NCBI GenBank assembly: GCA_024860865.1
Contig: JACRDV010000061.1
Coordinates: 1-8,442, forward strand
DNA length: 8,442 nt
Direction: 5' to 3'
Origin: Methanobacteriota archaeon
Lineage (GTDB): Archaea; JACRDV01
Positions 1 through 5,674 of the stretch are shown here, piece by piece. The notes beneath the pieces were generated by a model. The model saw only the letters and a program-made list of their open reading frames with translations, ran no database searches and was not told where the DNA came from. A program made the position numbers and the translations under genes. Within the stretch, counting starts at the first letter, position 1. Every line of letters begins with the position of its first letter.

Positions 1-415
1 GAAACCAAAGGACCTAACGAAAGTAACAGTGCGGCTCAATACACTTATTGATGAGTTAACTAATAGTGACTATAAAAATATCAGGTTAGTCTTTGATTCT
101 TATACAACTTTGATGTTAGTTTCTGGAATTTCTGAAATATCTGCTAGTGCTATAATGTTTGCTCGTAGTCTATTTGCAAAAATGTATGAGCTCAAGCGCG
201 AGACAGCAATTCTTATAAGTACATGTGAAGTGCTTTCACATGAGATAGAAACGCTTTTTAATCATCATATTGATGGTGTAGTTGACTTAAGAGTTAAAGA
301 AGTTGCTAGTAAGCTTCAAAGGACTTTAAGAGTTCGAAAACTCATTGGCGTAATACATTCTACTGGGGAAGTTCCATATGAAGTCGTGGAAGCTGGAATT
401 GTCATTAGAAGATGA
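1..415 (+). CDS. KaiC/RecA-like ATPase, C-terminal part (5' end outside window)
   Basis: Only the C-terminal part of a KaiC/RadA-type RecA-fold ATPase is present. A GTG at 29 is available, but the same frame is open back to base 2 and reads KPKDLTKVTVRLNTLIDEL. That resembles the 'dp..LT.l...l...l' segment found inside KaiC-like proteins, so the gene very likely begins upstream. A Walker B-like strand (IRLVFDSYTTLML) follows, then a helical stretch, and then the KaiC-type end: HIDGVVDL, RTLRVRKLIGVIHS and a final strand PYEVVEAGIVI. Walker A would lie outside the window. Archaea carry many such KaiC-like proteins, often in signalling or regulatory roles; the role of this one cannot be told. 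The stop overlaps the next ORF by 4 bases. Confidence 0.75.
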   Translation, partial: KPKDLTKVTVRLNTLIDELTNSDYKNIRLVFDSYTTLMLVSGISEISASAIMFARSLFAKMYELKRETAILISTCEVLSHEIETLFNHHIDGVVDLRVKEVASKLQRTLRVRKLIGVIHSTGEVPYEVVEAGIVIRR

Positions 416-633
416 GTCAATTTAAAATTGTGAAAGTTATGTTTTATAAAAAAGAAATGATTGAGTTACATGAAATAATTTTGATGGTAGCAAAATATTT
501 TCAGGCAAATCTCACTGCTTACAAAGAGTTTTTGAAAATTAACTGCAATTCAGTCGAATTCACTCAGTTATCCTCAGCCAAACATAAATATGCTATCTTT
601 TTGCTTATCAATGCCATTAAACAATCAATCTGA
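412..633 (+). CDS. Small hypothetical protein coupled to the KaiC-like gene
   Basis: A 73-residue ORF starts inside the stop codon of the KaiC-like gene (ATGA overlap at 412-415), an arrangement typical of translational coupling. The product is mostly helical and hydrophobic with scattered Lys, and has no motif I recognise. The stretch MIELHEIILMVAKYF could be an amphipathic helix. No strong Shine-Dalgarno is visible; the bases just before the ATG are AGAAG. The overlap and the lack of any competing frame support it, but composition is close to the AT-rich background, so it could be spurious or the truncated remains of a longer protein. A nested hairpin and T run follow 40 bases downstream. 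No function assigned. Confidence 0.45.
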   Translation: MSQFKIVKVMFYKKEMIELHEIILMVAKYFQANLTAYKEFLKINCNSVEFTQLSSAKHKYAIFLLINAIKQSI

Positions 634-672
634 ACTTACCAGAAATAAAGACAATACCTTTTAAAAACTATG

Positions 673-731
673 ATAGTGCTAAATATCCATTGGATATTTT
701 AAATAAGGCACTATTAAGTTTTAGTTTTTTT
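673..731 (+). terminator. Nested hairpin with T run
   Basis: The outer arms ATAGTGC (673-679) and GCACTAT (708-714) enclose a perfect inner dyad. The inner dyad has arms AAATATCCA (681-689) and TGGATATTT (691-699) around one central base. A run of seven T (725-731) follows within a T-rich stretch. The position, 40 bases after the 73-residue ORF, suits a transcript end for the KaiC-like operon. The rest of the gap up to 757 shows nothing else. Confidence 0.5.
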
Positions 732-757
732 AATTCTATGCTAGTCGGTTTTTCAAT

Positions 758-806
758 TTGTCTGCCTGAGTTGATTGTCTGACATATGTCAGACAAAAAT
801 CTGACC
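758..806 (+). promoter_or_regulatory. Putative operator: 22-bp perfect palindrome plus TTGTCTG half-sites
   Basis: Positions 775-796 form a perfect 22-bp palindrome with arm TTGTCTGACAT. The half-site TTGTCTG also occurs in direct orientation 17 bases upstream (758-764), and AATCTGACC follows at 798-806. The cluster lies 71-119 bases upstream of the Sm-like gene at 877. A symmetric cluster before an operon suggests a dimeric transcription factor site. A TATA element is less clear; GTATTATA at 823-830 is the best candidate. The palindrome also contains an ATG (786) opening a 9-codon frame to TAA at 813-815, which may be fortuitous. Confidence 0.5.
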
Positions 807-876
807 AACGAATAAATACAATGTATTATAACTTTAATTAGAGAATCTTAAATCTATAATCTGCTAAGGTTAAACC

Positions 877-1320
877 ATGCCTGAATTGAGTTCAGCTATA
901 ATGAAAGGAGTTGTCCGAGATCTCAAACCCGACGTAGCTATTAATAAACAACAAGCTCATGCAGGCGAACAAGTTAATTTAAATAATGTGGAAGCTTTAG
1001 TTCTGACTAAAGACAACAATTTAGTTTTTGGGAATGTCTTGAAATTTGACCAAAATGCAAATGTTTGGTTAACTCAACCAAAGGCAGTTGATTCCTCTGG
1101 TTCTCAGCATCAGTTTACAGTTAAGTTAAATGGCAAAGATGTTGAAGTGAAAAGTGTTCTTTTCCATAATTCTTTTATAAAATCAATCTATGTTGTAAGC
1201 GGCCAAATTGAAACTGTTCCTTCAAATGGCAGTCCAACTTATGAAGTCATTAATGACTCAAGCAGGTCGGAAACTAAACAAACAAAGCCGACTCTAAAGA
1301 AATCATATGAAATTGAGTGA
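877..1320 (+). CDS. Putative Sm/Lsm-like RNA-binding protein with C-terminal tail
   Basis: 147 residues. ATG at 877 sits 6 bases after an AAGGT Shine-Dalgarno (866-870). Residues about 38-107 fit the Sm fold. The Sm1 signature G-x4-F-D-x3-N-x2-L is met exactly by G52, F57, D58, N62 and L65 (GNVLKFDQNANVWL). The Sm2 strand pair VLIRG-x2-I-x2-I aligns with VLFHNSFIKSI (94-104). Archaeal SmAPs form rings that bind U-rich RNA through His/Asn of Sm1 and Arg of Sm2. Here the Asn is kept, the Sm1 His is Asn and the Sm2 Arg-Gly is His-Asn, so binding may differ. Loop 4 (about 68-90) is long. A 37-residue N-terminal extension and a polar, Lys/Ser-rich tail (about 113-147) flank the domain, making it longer than the usual 70-90 residue SmAP. 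It is the first gene of a pair, 6 bases before the next. The fold call is my own motif reading; another small beta-barrel is possible. Confidence 0.6.
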   Translation: MPELSSAIMKGVVRDLKPDVAINKQQAHAGEQVNLNNVEALVLTKDNNLVFGNVLKFDQNANVWLTQPKAVDSSGSQHQFTVKLNGKDVEVKSVLFHNSFIKSIYVVSGQIETVPSNGSPTYEVINDSSRSETKQTKPTLKKSYEIE

Positions 1321-1326
1321 TAAAAA

Positions 1327-1926
1327 ATGGTTGAACCAATTTTCGCAACAATCGATGAATGTATAAATGAAGCAATTGATTGCTTCAGCAAAAAAGAATT
1401 AAGAGGATTTGTTTCTGCCTTTAAGAAAGCAGCTGAGGAACTTCATGGTTCTGAATCTTATCAATTTAGACCTTGGGATTATAATGCTCCTTTAGCTGAA
1501 AAAATCCGTGAGCTAGAAACTTTAATTGAAATTTTTGCATATAGTGCTAAAATAAAATATCATCATTATAAGTATCCTTGCTCTGGCAGAGAATGCAATC
1601 CAAAGTGGAGCCCAATATTGGCCTGCGATGGCTTCACTTCGTGTTACACAGCATATAATCTTCACCAAGATCACAAGTGCCTTTATTGCGCAGGTCATTT
1701 AGCTTACGATTCTCAAATAACCATTAATGGAAAAGAATACAATTTGGATACTTGGTCCAACTATGGCTCTTGGGAGCCTTTTGAAATAGCATTTAAAGCT
1801 TTCTTAAAATTTTATGAGGACGTTCGAAAAGCCATGTTCGATGAAAACCTGATTGGGAAGAGTTCGCTCACTAAATTCGTCAATTTGTTGCAAAAGATCG
1901 ACAGCAGTTTAAAAACTACCCAATAA
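1327..1926 (+). CDS. Cys/His-rich probable zinc-binding protein, unknown family
   Basis: 199 residues, starting 6 bases after the Sm-like gene stops. The sequence GTGAT (1317-1321), matching the complement of the archaeal 16S 3' end, overlaps that stop and lies 5 bases before the ATG. The N-terminal part (about 5-80) looks helical. A compact core follows with Cys85, Cys90, Cys100, Cys106, Cys118, Cys121 and His113, His116, His124, including CSGREC, CDGFTSC and HKCLYCAGH, enough ligands for one or two zinc ions. The C-terminal third (about 150-195) is again helical. No signal peptide or membrane segment is evident, so it is probably cytoplasmic. I do not recognise the family. Close spacing implies co-expression with the Sm-like protein and perhaps a shared complex, which is inference. 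A metal-dependent enzyme or a structural zinc module are both possible. Confidence 0.75.
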   Translation: MVEPIFATIDECINEAIDCFSKKELRGFVSAFKKAAEELHGSESYQFRPWDYNAPLAEKIRELETLIEIFAYSAKIKYHHYKYPCSGRECNPKWSPILACDGFTSCYTAYNLHQDHKCLYCAGHLAYDSQITINGKEYNLDTWSNYGSWEPFEIAFKAFLKFYEDVRKAMFDENLIGKSSLTKFVNLLQKIDSSLKTTQ

Positions 1927-1956
1927 AGCACTAAATTAATTTATTCTAATCTTAAC

Positions 1957-2010
1957 TTTTAGTTGTTTTAATCTAGAAAGCAATTTTTTGATTATTTTAC
2001 TTGCTTTTAG
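1957..2010 (+). terminator. T-rich tract and stem-loop after the two-gene unit
   Basis: A T-rich stretch begins about 30 bases after the stop of the Cys/His-rich gene. It is followed by a stem with arms CTA-(G)-AAAGCAA (1973-1983, one bulged G) and TTGCTTT-TAG (2001-2010) and a T-rich loop. Archaeal termination relies mainly on U-rich tracts, so the region is a plausible terminator; the hairpin may be incidental. Confidence 0.35.
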
Positions 2011-2080
2011 AATACAATAGCTAAAATTATTTCACACTAAGTAACCTTTATTACTTGAATCTTAAATCTTAAGGCTGACT

Positions 2081-2203
2081 TTAACTTTTTTCAACTACCA
2101 TCCCTCCAAGGATTTCTTTTATCTTTTTCTTAAAACCATACGTCCACTTCAGTTCTGCTGTGAATTCGCTGGATGAATGTACCGCTCAGGCAATCCAGCA
2201 TAA
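2081..2203 (-). pseudogene. Possible degenerate coding remnant
   Basis: On the - strand the frame ending in TAA at 2081-2083 reads SEFTAELKWTYGFKKKI and continues KEILGGMVVEKS to the stop. This has protein-like composition unlike the surrounding AT-rich spacer. The frame is closed upstream by TGA at 2186-2188. A different frame opens with ATG at 2201-2203 (MLDCLSGTFIQRIHS) and ends within the region. The pattern resembles the end of a gene broken by a frameshift. I cannot name the family, and with so short a stretch it may be chance. Confidence 0.2.
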
Positions 2204-2204
2204 A

Positions 2205-2214
2205 CTTATTTAAG
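2205..2214 (+). promoter_or_regulatory. TATA-like box for the ATPase gene
   Basis: CTTATTTAAG is a good archaeal TATA-like element. Its centre is about 36 bases before the ATG at 2246. Initiation about 26 bases downstream would give a leader of roughly ten bases or less, which agrees with the lack of a Shine-Dalgarno before this gene. Confidence 0.5.
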
Positions 2215-2245
2215 TAGTTGTCACTACTAAGTAGTGGGTACTACT
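2212..2245 (+). repeat. Two tandem 17-bp dyad repeats abutting the ATPase start
   Basis: Two adjacent 17-bp units (2212-2228 and 2229-2245) both read AAGTAGT-NNNN-ACTACT. Thirteen positions are identical and only the central four differ (TGTC, GGGT). Each unit is itself an inverted repeat (AGTAGT/ACTACT). The array overlaps the end of the TATA-like box, spans the predicted transcription start and ends at the base before the ATG at 2246. This position suits an operator that blocks initiation, possibly autoregulatory. It is also the reason to prefer ATG 2246 over GTG 2234, which lies inside the repeat. Confidence 0.6.
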
Positions 2246-3346
2246 ATGTACTTCGACGAAGAACCGAAGCACAGTCTGGAAGATTTCTACGATAGGGAGG
2301 GGGAACTGAAAGAATTCCTCGATTCCATTCGCGCTGGCAGAAAGCTCATTTTGGCCATAGGCTTAAGACGGAGCGGAAAAACCTCGCTTTTGAACGTGGG
2401 ATTGGCGCTTGCGAACCTACCTTACCTTATTGTGGATGTGAGGGAACTGGCTAAGTTCCCCAGGGCCACTCATTCAGATTTGCTTAGAATTCTCGAGCGA
2501 GCTATTCGCAGGATGGTCGAAAGGCATAGGGTAATGGATTTTCTCAAACGCGTGAAAGGTGTGAAGATTTATGGCTTTGAAATAGAGTTTGAGCGCGGGG
2601 AAAAGAAACCAGACTTAGGGGAGCTCTTCGAGGAACTGGATAGGTGGGCAGGGAAGAAGGGCAAGAAGGTGGTGGTGGCTTTTGATGAAGCACAACTTCT
2701 AGCAAGGGCAACTACTTGGAGATTTCAGATGTTTTTGGCCCACGCATATGATTATTTAAGAAACACCATTTTCATACTCACAGGTTCAGAAGTGGGGTTA
2801 CTCTACGATTTCTTAGGCGTCGATGACCCTGAAGCTCCGCTCTATGGAAGGCATCGCGAGGAGGTAAAGCTTGATAGGTTCAGCGAGGAGAAATCAAGGG
2901 ACTTTTTACTCAAGGGGTTCAAGCAAGCCAGAGTTAAAGCCTCTGCCGATGTCATAGACTACGCAGTGAAAAAGCTTGACGGAATAGTCGGTTGGCTCAC
3001 CGCATTTGGAGGCAAGGCCTTGAAGATGGGGACCCGAAAAGAAGTTGTTGATGAGGTGCTGGAGGAGGAAAGCAAGCTATCGATCCAAGAACTGGAACAT
3101 TTCCTTAACGTTAGAATGATCGCTAAGAAAAGATACATGGTCATGGTGAAGGGATTAGCGAAAGAACCTTTGGGTTGGGGGAATCTTAAATCGCTTGTTG
3201 AAAAGGAGTGTGGACCTATTTACAACAAAAATTTCACTGAGCTTCTCCATAACTTAGTTAAAGCTGGCTTCGTCGAGCAGCGCGGTGAGCTTTATACCAT
3301 CTCTGATCCGGTGCTCCTTTATGCTCTGAAGGAAAAGAGGCGCTGA
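2246..3346 (+). CDS. Archaeal-type STAND/AAA ATPase (PF01637-like) with C-terminal winged helix
   Basis: 366 residues from ATG 2246; an in-frame GTG at 2234 would add four residues but lies in the operator repeat. The N-terminus MYFDEEPK followed by FYDREGEL is typical of this archaeal family. Walker A is GLRRSGKTS (39-47) and Walker B is VVVAFDEAQ (142-150, D147/E148). A sensor-like strand IFILTGSEVG and the family's GIVGWLTAFG segment follow. The C-terminal part (from about 295) looks like a winged-helix domain ending in LYTISDPVLLYAL. These proteins are predicted cytoplasmic NTP-dependent switches; their partners and targets are mostly unknown. GC is about 50% in sampled 60-base stretches, against about 25% in neighbouring genes. 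AGG/GAG/GGG-rich codon use also differs, which points to transfer from a higher-GC archaeon. The reading frame is intact and all catalytic motifs are kept. Confidence 0.9.
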   Translation: MYFDEEPKHSLEDFYDREGELKEFLDSIRAGRKLILAIGLRRSGKTSLLNVGLALANLPYLIVDVRELAKFPRATHSDLLRILERAIRRMVERHRVMDFLKRVKGVKIYGFEIEFERGEKKPDLGELFEELDRWAGKKGKKVVVAFDEAQLLARATTWRFQMFLAHAYDYLRNTIFILTGSEVGLLYDFLGVDDPEAPLYGRHREEVKLDRFSEEKSRDFLLKGFKQARVKASADVIDYAVKKLDGIVGWLTAFGGKALKMGTRKEVVDEVLEEESKLSIQELEHFLNVRMIAKKRYMVMVKGLAKEPLGWGNLKSLVEKECGPIYNKNFTELLHNLVKAGFVEQRGELYTISDPVLLYALKEKRR

Positions 3347-3463
3347 ACTGGGCTGTCCTAGTAGTATCTTCGAAATGCACAAGAATGCCTTCTATTGACT
3401 GAGAAATGCTCAACTCTCAGTAGCTGGCTTATTAGGATTTATTTTCTAGGCAGTTGTTACAAG

Positions 3464-3473
3464 ATTTTATAAT
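3464..3473 (+). promoter_or_regulatory. Possible TATA box before the small ORF
   Basis: ATTTTATAAT resembles an archaeal TATA box. Initiation about 26 bases downstream (around 3495) would lie about 15 bases before the TTG of the small ORF. In AT-rich DNA such a match is common. Confidence 0.2.
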
Positions 3474-3510
3474 CTAACTCAAAGAGGGTTTAGCCTTGTA
3501 CTAATTAATT

Positions 3511-3669
3511 TTGTTAGCACTTCGACGAAAGAAATCAATACCTTGGTTTCGAGAAATTTCAAGAATCGGAAGCAGAAAATGTGTTGAATTCGATAGCATT
3601 GTAGCTTTTGGTTTTCAGCATAAGCACATCAATGGTAAACTAAACAATTTACTCAAAGTATTAGTTTAG
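3511..3669 (+). CDS. Doubtful 52-residue ORF (TTG start), possible small gene or remnant
   Basis: A frame from TTG 3511 to TAG 3667-3669 encodes 52 residues, including RRKKSIPWFREISRIGSRKC and VAFGFQHKH. The mix of basic, aromatic and small residues looks more protein-like than random AT-rich translation. In its favour, a TATA-like sequence lies upstream and a hairpin straddles its stop codon, as for an independent transcript. Against it, the start is weak, there is no close Shine-Dalgarno, and I recognise no family. It could be a fragment of a gene brought in with the ATPase island. Confidence 0.2.
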   Translation: MLALRRKKSIPWFREISRIGSRKCVEFDSIVAFGFQHKHINGKLNNLLKVLV

Positions 3670-3671
3670 TT
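3638..3671 (+). terminator. Compound hairpin at the end of the small ORF
   Basis: Arms AACTAAAC (3638-3645) and GTTTAGTT (3664-3671) form an 8-bp stem. Inside it, TACT (3650-3653) and AGTA (3657-3660) can form a second small stem. It overlaps the stop of the doubtful ORF and lies between two converging genes, so it could act on either strand. Confidence 0.3.
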
Positions 3672-3686
3672 AGTATTAGCAAAATT

Positions 3687-3707
3687 GTGAATAGCTAGAT
3701 TATTCAC
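3687..3707 (-). terminator. Hairpin just past the ribonuclease gene stop
   Basis: GTGAATA (3687-3693) and TATTCAC (3701-3707) form a 7-bp stem with a 7-base loop. On the - strand it begins 6 bases after the stop codon of the ribonuclease gene and is followed by AATTTTGC, a weak U-rich tail. It is a plausible but unproven terminator. Confidence 0.35.
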
Positions 3708-3713
3708 TTAAAA

Positions 3714-5543
3714 CTATAATCGAATAGCATCCAAATTTCTGGGAACCCAAACTTCTGTTTTAATTCTGTTCTCTAGTGTTTGGCCAAACTCTAAGCTGGT
3801 TTCTTCCTCACCATGACACACTATGATTTTCTTTGGAACAACTGATAAGCTCTGAACGAAGTTAAGTAGTTGCGGCCTGTCGGCATGTGCTGAGAATAGC
3901 AGCGGAGCTACTTTAATTTTGAGTTCAATTTCTTCACCAGTTGGAAGCTTAACGAATTTTTGGCCATCTAAAATTTCTCGACCAGTGGTACCTTCCACCT
4001 GATACCCAACTATAATTAAAGTATTTTTCGGGTCATTGAGCTCTTTTAAATAGTCGATCACAGGACCGCCTGTCATCATTCCAGAAGTTGCAAGTATTAT
4101 AGCGGGTTCTTCTCTTAAAAGGACTTTTGCTCTGTGTTTTTTCTTGACTATGTGGAATAGTGGAGAATAAATTGGATTCTCATGCGTGTAATAAATCCTG
4201 CGCTGAAGGCTTTCTTTAAGATATTCTGGATAAGTTAAATAGATAGAATTTACTTCATTTATCATTCCATCAATAAAAACAGGAGTTTTTTCAAGTATAC
4301 CTGAGCGCATATACTCTTGAATTATAAGTAGCAATTCTTGAGATCTGCCCACTGCGAAAACTGGAATTAAAACTTTTCCTTTTTGTGAAATAGTTTTCTT
4401 AATAGTTTCAATTAATTCAGTTTCAAGTGTTTTCCTAGCTCGATGGATATCGATCTTTCGACCATAAGTACTTTCGATAACTAGTGTATCAGTGGTTAGG
4501 TTAGATTCAGCCCGCTCTAAAAACCTTGTATTTAAAAAACAAAAATCTCCAGTGTAGAAAAATTTGCTCTGAGGAGTTTCTAAGTAAATAGAACTTGAGC
4601 CAATTACATGGCCAGAATTATATAAAGTAACCTTGATATCTGGCGCAGCATTGATTTGCTCTTTGTATTGGATTGGAATTGTGTGGGCGATTAACTGATT
4701 GATGTGCTCTTCTTGATAAGGTGGAGAAAATCCTCTCTTTTGGAGAACTCTACGATTGTCGAGTTGAAGTAGAACCATTATGTCAAGAGTTGGGCGAGTG
4801 CAATAAACCGGGCCATCATAACCAATTTTAAAGATGTATGGAACTGAACCTGAATGATCAATATGGGCATGAGAGATTATTATGGCATCAAGTTTTTTCA
4901 CATCAAACTCTGGTGCATTAAGCTTTGGCAAAAGAGATTCGGGCTTGTCTGTTTCGATCCCACAATCTAGCAAAACTCTACTACTTGGAGTTTGAACAAA
5001 TAAGCATGAACCTCCAACTTCTCTACAGCCACCAAGTGCTGTCAATCTCAGCCAAAATTCTTCTTCGGACTTTTTTCTAAATATCCGTTCAGCAATCTTT
5101 TCTAAAAAAGCCTTCCTTTCATTTGAATATAAAATTCGGTTGACCATTTTTGTGATTTTAGAGGGAATTTCCAACCGTTCAGAGATATCAATGATCCAAC
5201 CAGTTGCCCAAATTAACTGATTAATTATTTCTGATCTATTAGCCAAGAAAAATCCCTTTTTTAATTCAACTAAAGCTTCGCCTAGTTCATCATTTCTATA
5301 GATTTTATTGAGAGCATGCTCAGATATCTTTTCATAAATAATTTTTTCAAGTTCAAAAGGGGGAACTCTAATGGATGGATCTGATCGAACAACTGCTTTT
5401 CCATCTAATTTTATTGAAAGCTCCTTAAGTAACTCTGGAGTAAATACAACTGGCTTTTTTGTATAAAGAGCTATAAATGGGCCTTCATACTTTATTTTAG
5501 TAATTTTAAGTCGTCTTTGAAGTTCAGAATCAATTTGATGCAA
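3714..5543 (-). CDS. fttA: aCPSF1/FttA-like beta-CASP ribonuclease with degenerate KH domain
   Basis: 609 residues, slightly shorter than the usual ~630-650. TTG start at 5543, preceded by GAGGT 7 bases upstream; no other start exists before the in-frame stop. N-terminal KHa (about 12-65) has KYEGPFIALYTKKP and RSDPSIRVPP, both typical of aCPSF1. KHb (about 66-130) ends in TGW but has GFFLANRSE where the family usually has a GxxG loop (VIGKGG). The MBL domain has HAHIDHSG (H225, H227, D229, H230), H312 in NSGHVIG and D333 in TGDF. The beta-CASP part has ESTYG (E357, motif A), PVFAVGRSQE, LATSGMMTGGP, FSAHADR (H553, motif B) and CHGEEE (H577, motif C). The end NLDAIRL is the aCPSF1 terminus. 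aCPSF1/FttA is a cytoplasmic dimeric endo/5'-3' exonuclease acting in archaeal 3'-end formation and transcription termination. Catalytic residues look complete. It could be the sole orthologue or a diverged paralogue; vapBC lies upstream on the same strand. Confidence 0.9.
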   Translation of the reverse strand: MHQIDSELQRRLKITKIKYEGPFIALYTKKPVVFTPELLKELSIKLDGKAVVRSDPSIRVPPFELEKIIYEKISEHALNKIYRNDELGEALVELKKGFFLANRSEIINQLIWATGWIIDISERLEIPSKITKMVNRILYSNERKAFLEKIAERIFRKKSEEEFWLRLTALGGCREVGGSCLFVQTPSSRVLLDCGIETDKPESLLPKLNAPEFDVKKLDAIIISHAHIDHSGSVPYIFKIGYDGPVYCTRPTLDIMVLLQLDNRRVLQKRGFSPPYQEEHINQLIAHTIPIQYKEQINAAPDIKVTLYNSGHVIGSSSIYLETPQSKFFYTGDFCFLNTRFLERAESNLTTDTLVIESTYGRKIDIHRARKTLETELIETIKKTISQKGKVLIPVFAVGRSQELLLIIQEYMRSGILEKTPVFIDGMINEVNSIYLTYPEYLKESLQRRIYYTHENPIYSPLFHIVKKKHRAKVLLREEPAIILATSGMMTGGPVIDYLKELNDPKNTLIIVGYQVEGTTGREILDGQKFVKLPTGEEIELKIKVAPLLFSAHADRPQLLNFVQSLSVVPKKIIVCHGEEETSLEFGQTLENRIKTEVWVPRNLDAIRL

Positions 5544-5674
5544 GTTTAAAACCTCGCTATTAGCTAAAGCTTAATTTTTTCATTCGTCAAAAAGTTCAGC
5601 TATTTCTATGTTGTAAAGTATAGATGTGGTGAATACAGAACCCATGTTACCCCGATTTAAGTTTTTTGTCTAAT

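Larger units (their letters stand above)
1927..2204. other. Intergenic region: AT-rich part then more GC-rich part
   Basis: Between the Cys/His-rich gene and the ATPase promoter no intact gene is seen. The left part (to about 2070) is very AT-rich and holds the terminator-like hairpin. The right part (about 2081-2203) is richer in GC and on the - strand reads like degenerate coding sequence. The change in composition may mark the left boundary of the ATPase island. Confidence 0.5.
3347..3713. other. Convergent intergenic region
   Basis: This 367-base gap separates the ATPase (+) from the ribonuclease gene (-), whose 3' ends face each other. It holds a TATA-like sequence at 3464-3473, a doubtful 52-codon ORF (3511-3669), and two hairpins near the ribonuclease end. 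The sequence TAGTAGTA at 3359-3366 is an inverted copy of TACTACTA at the ATPase start (2239-2246). It is short enough to be chance. No RNA gene is recognised. Confidence 0.5.

Noticed and set aside
843-2069. 13-base direct repeat GAATCTTAAATCT at 843-855 and 2057-2069
   Set aside because: In AT-rich DNA of this length a 13-base match is near chance expectation, and the two sites have no shared position relative to genes.
2959-3144. Open frame on the - strand inside the ATPase gene
   Set aside because: It is antisense to a well-supported catalytic protein and is Ser/Thr-rich as expected of a shadow frame.
2250-3529. 11-base repeat ACTTCGACGAA at the ATPase start and at 3519-3529, as a possible duplication or target-site trace
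   Set aside because: Several 11-base matches are expected by chance in 8.4 kb, and the surrounding bases do not align.
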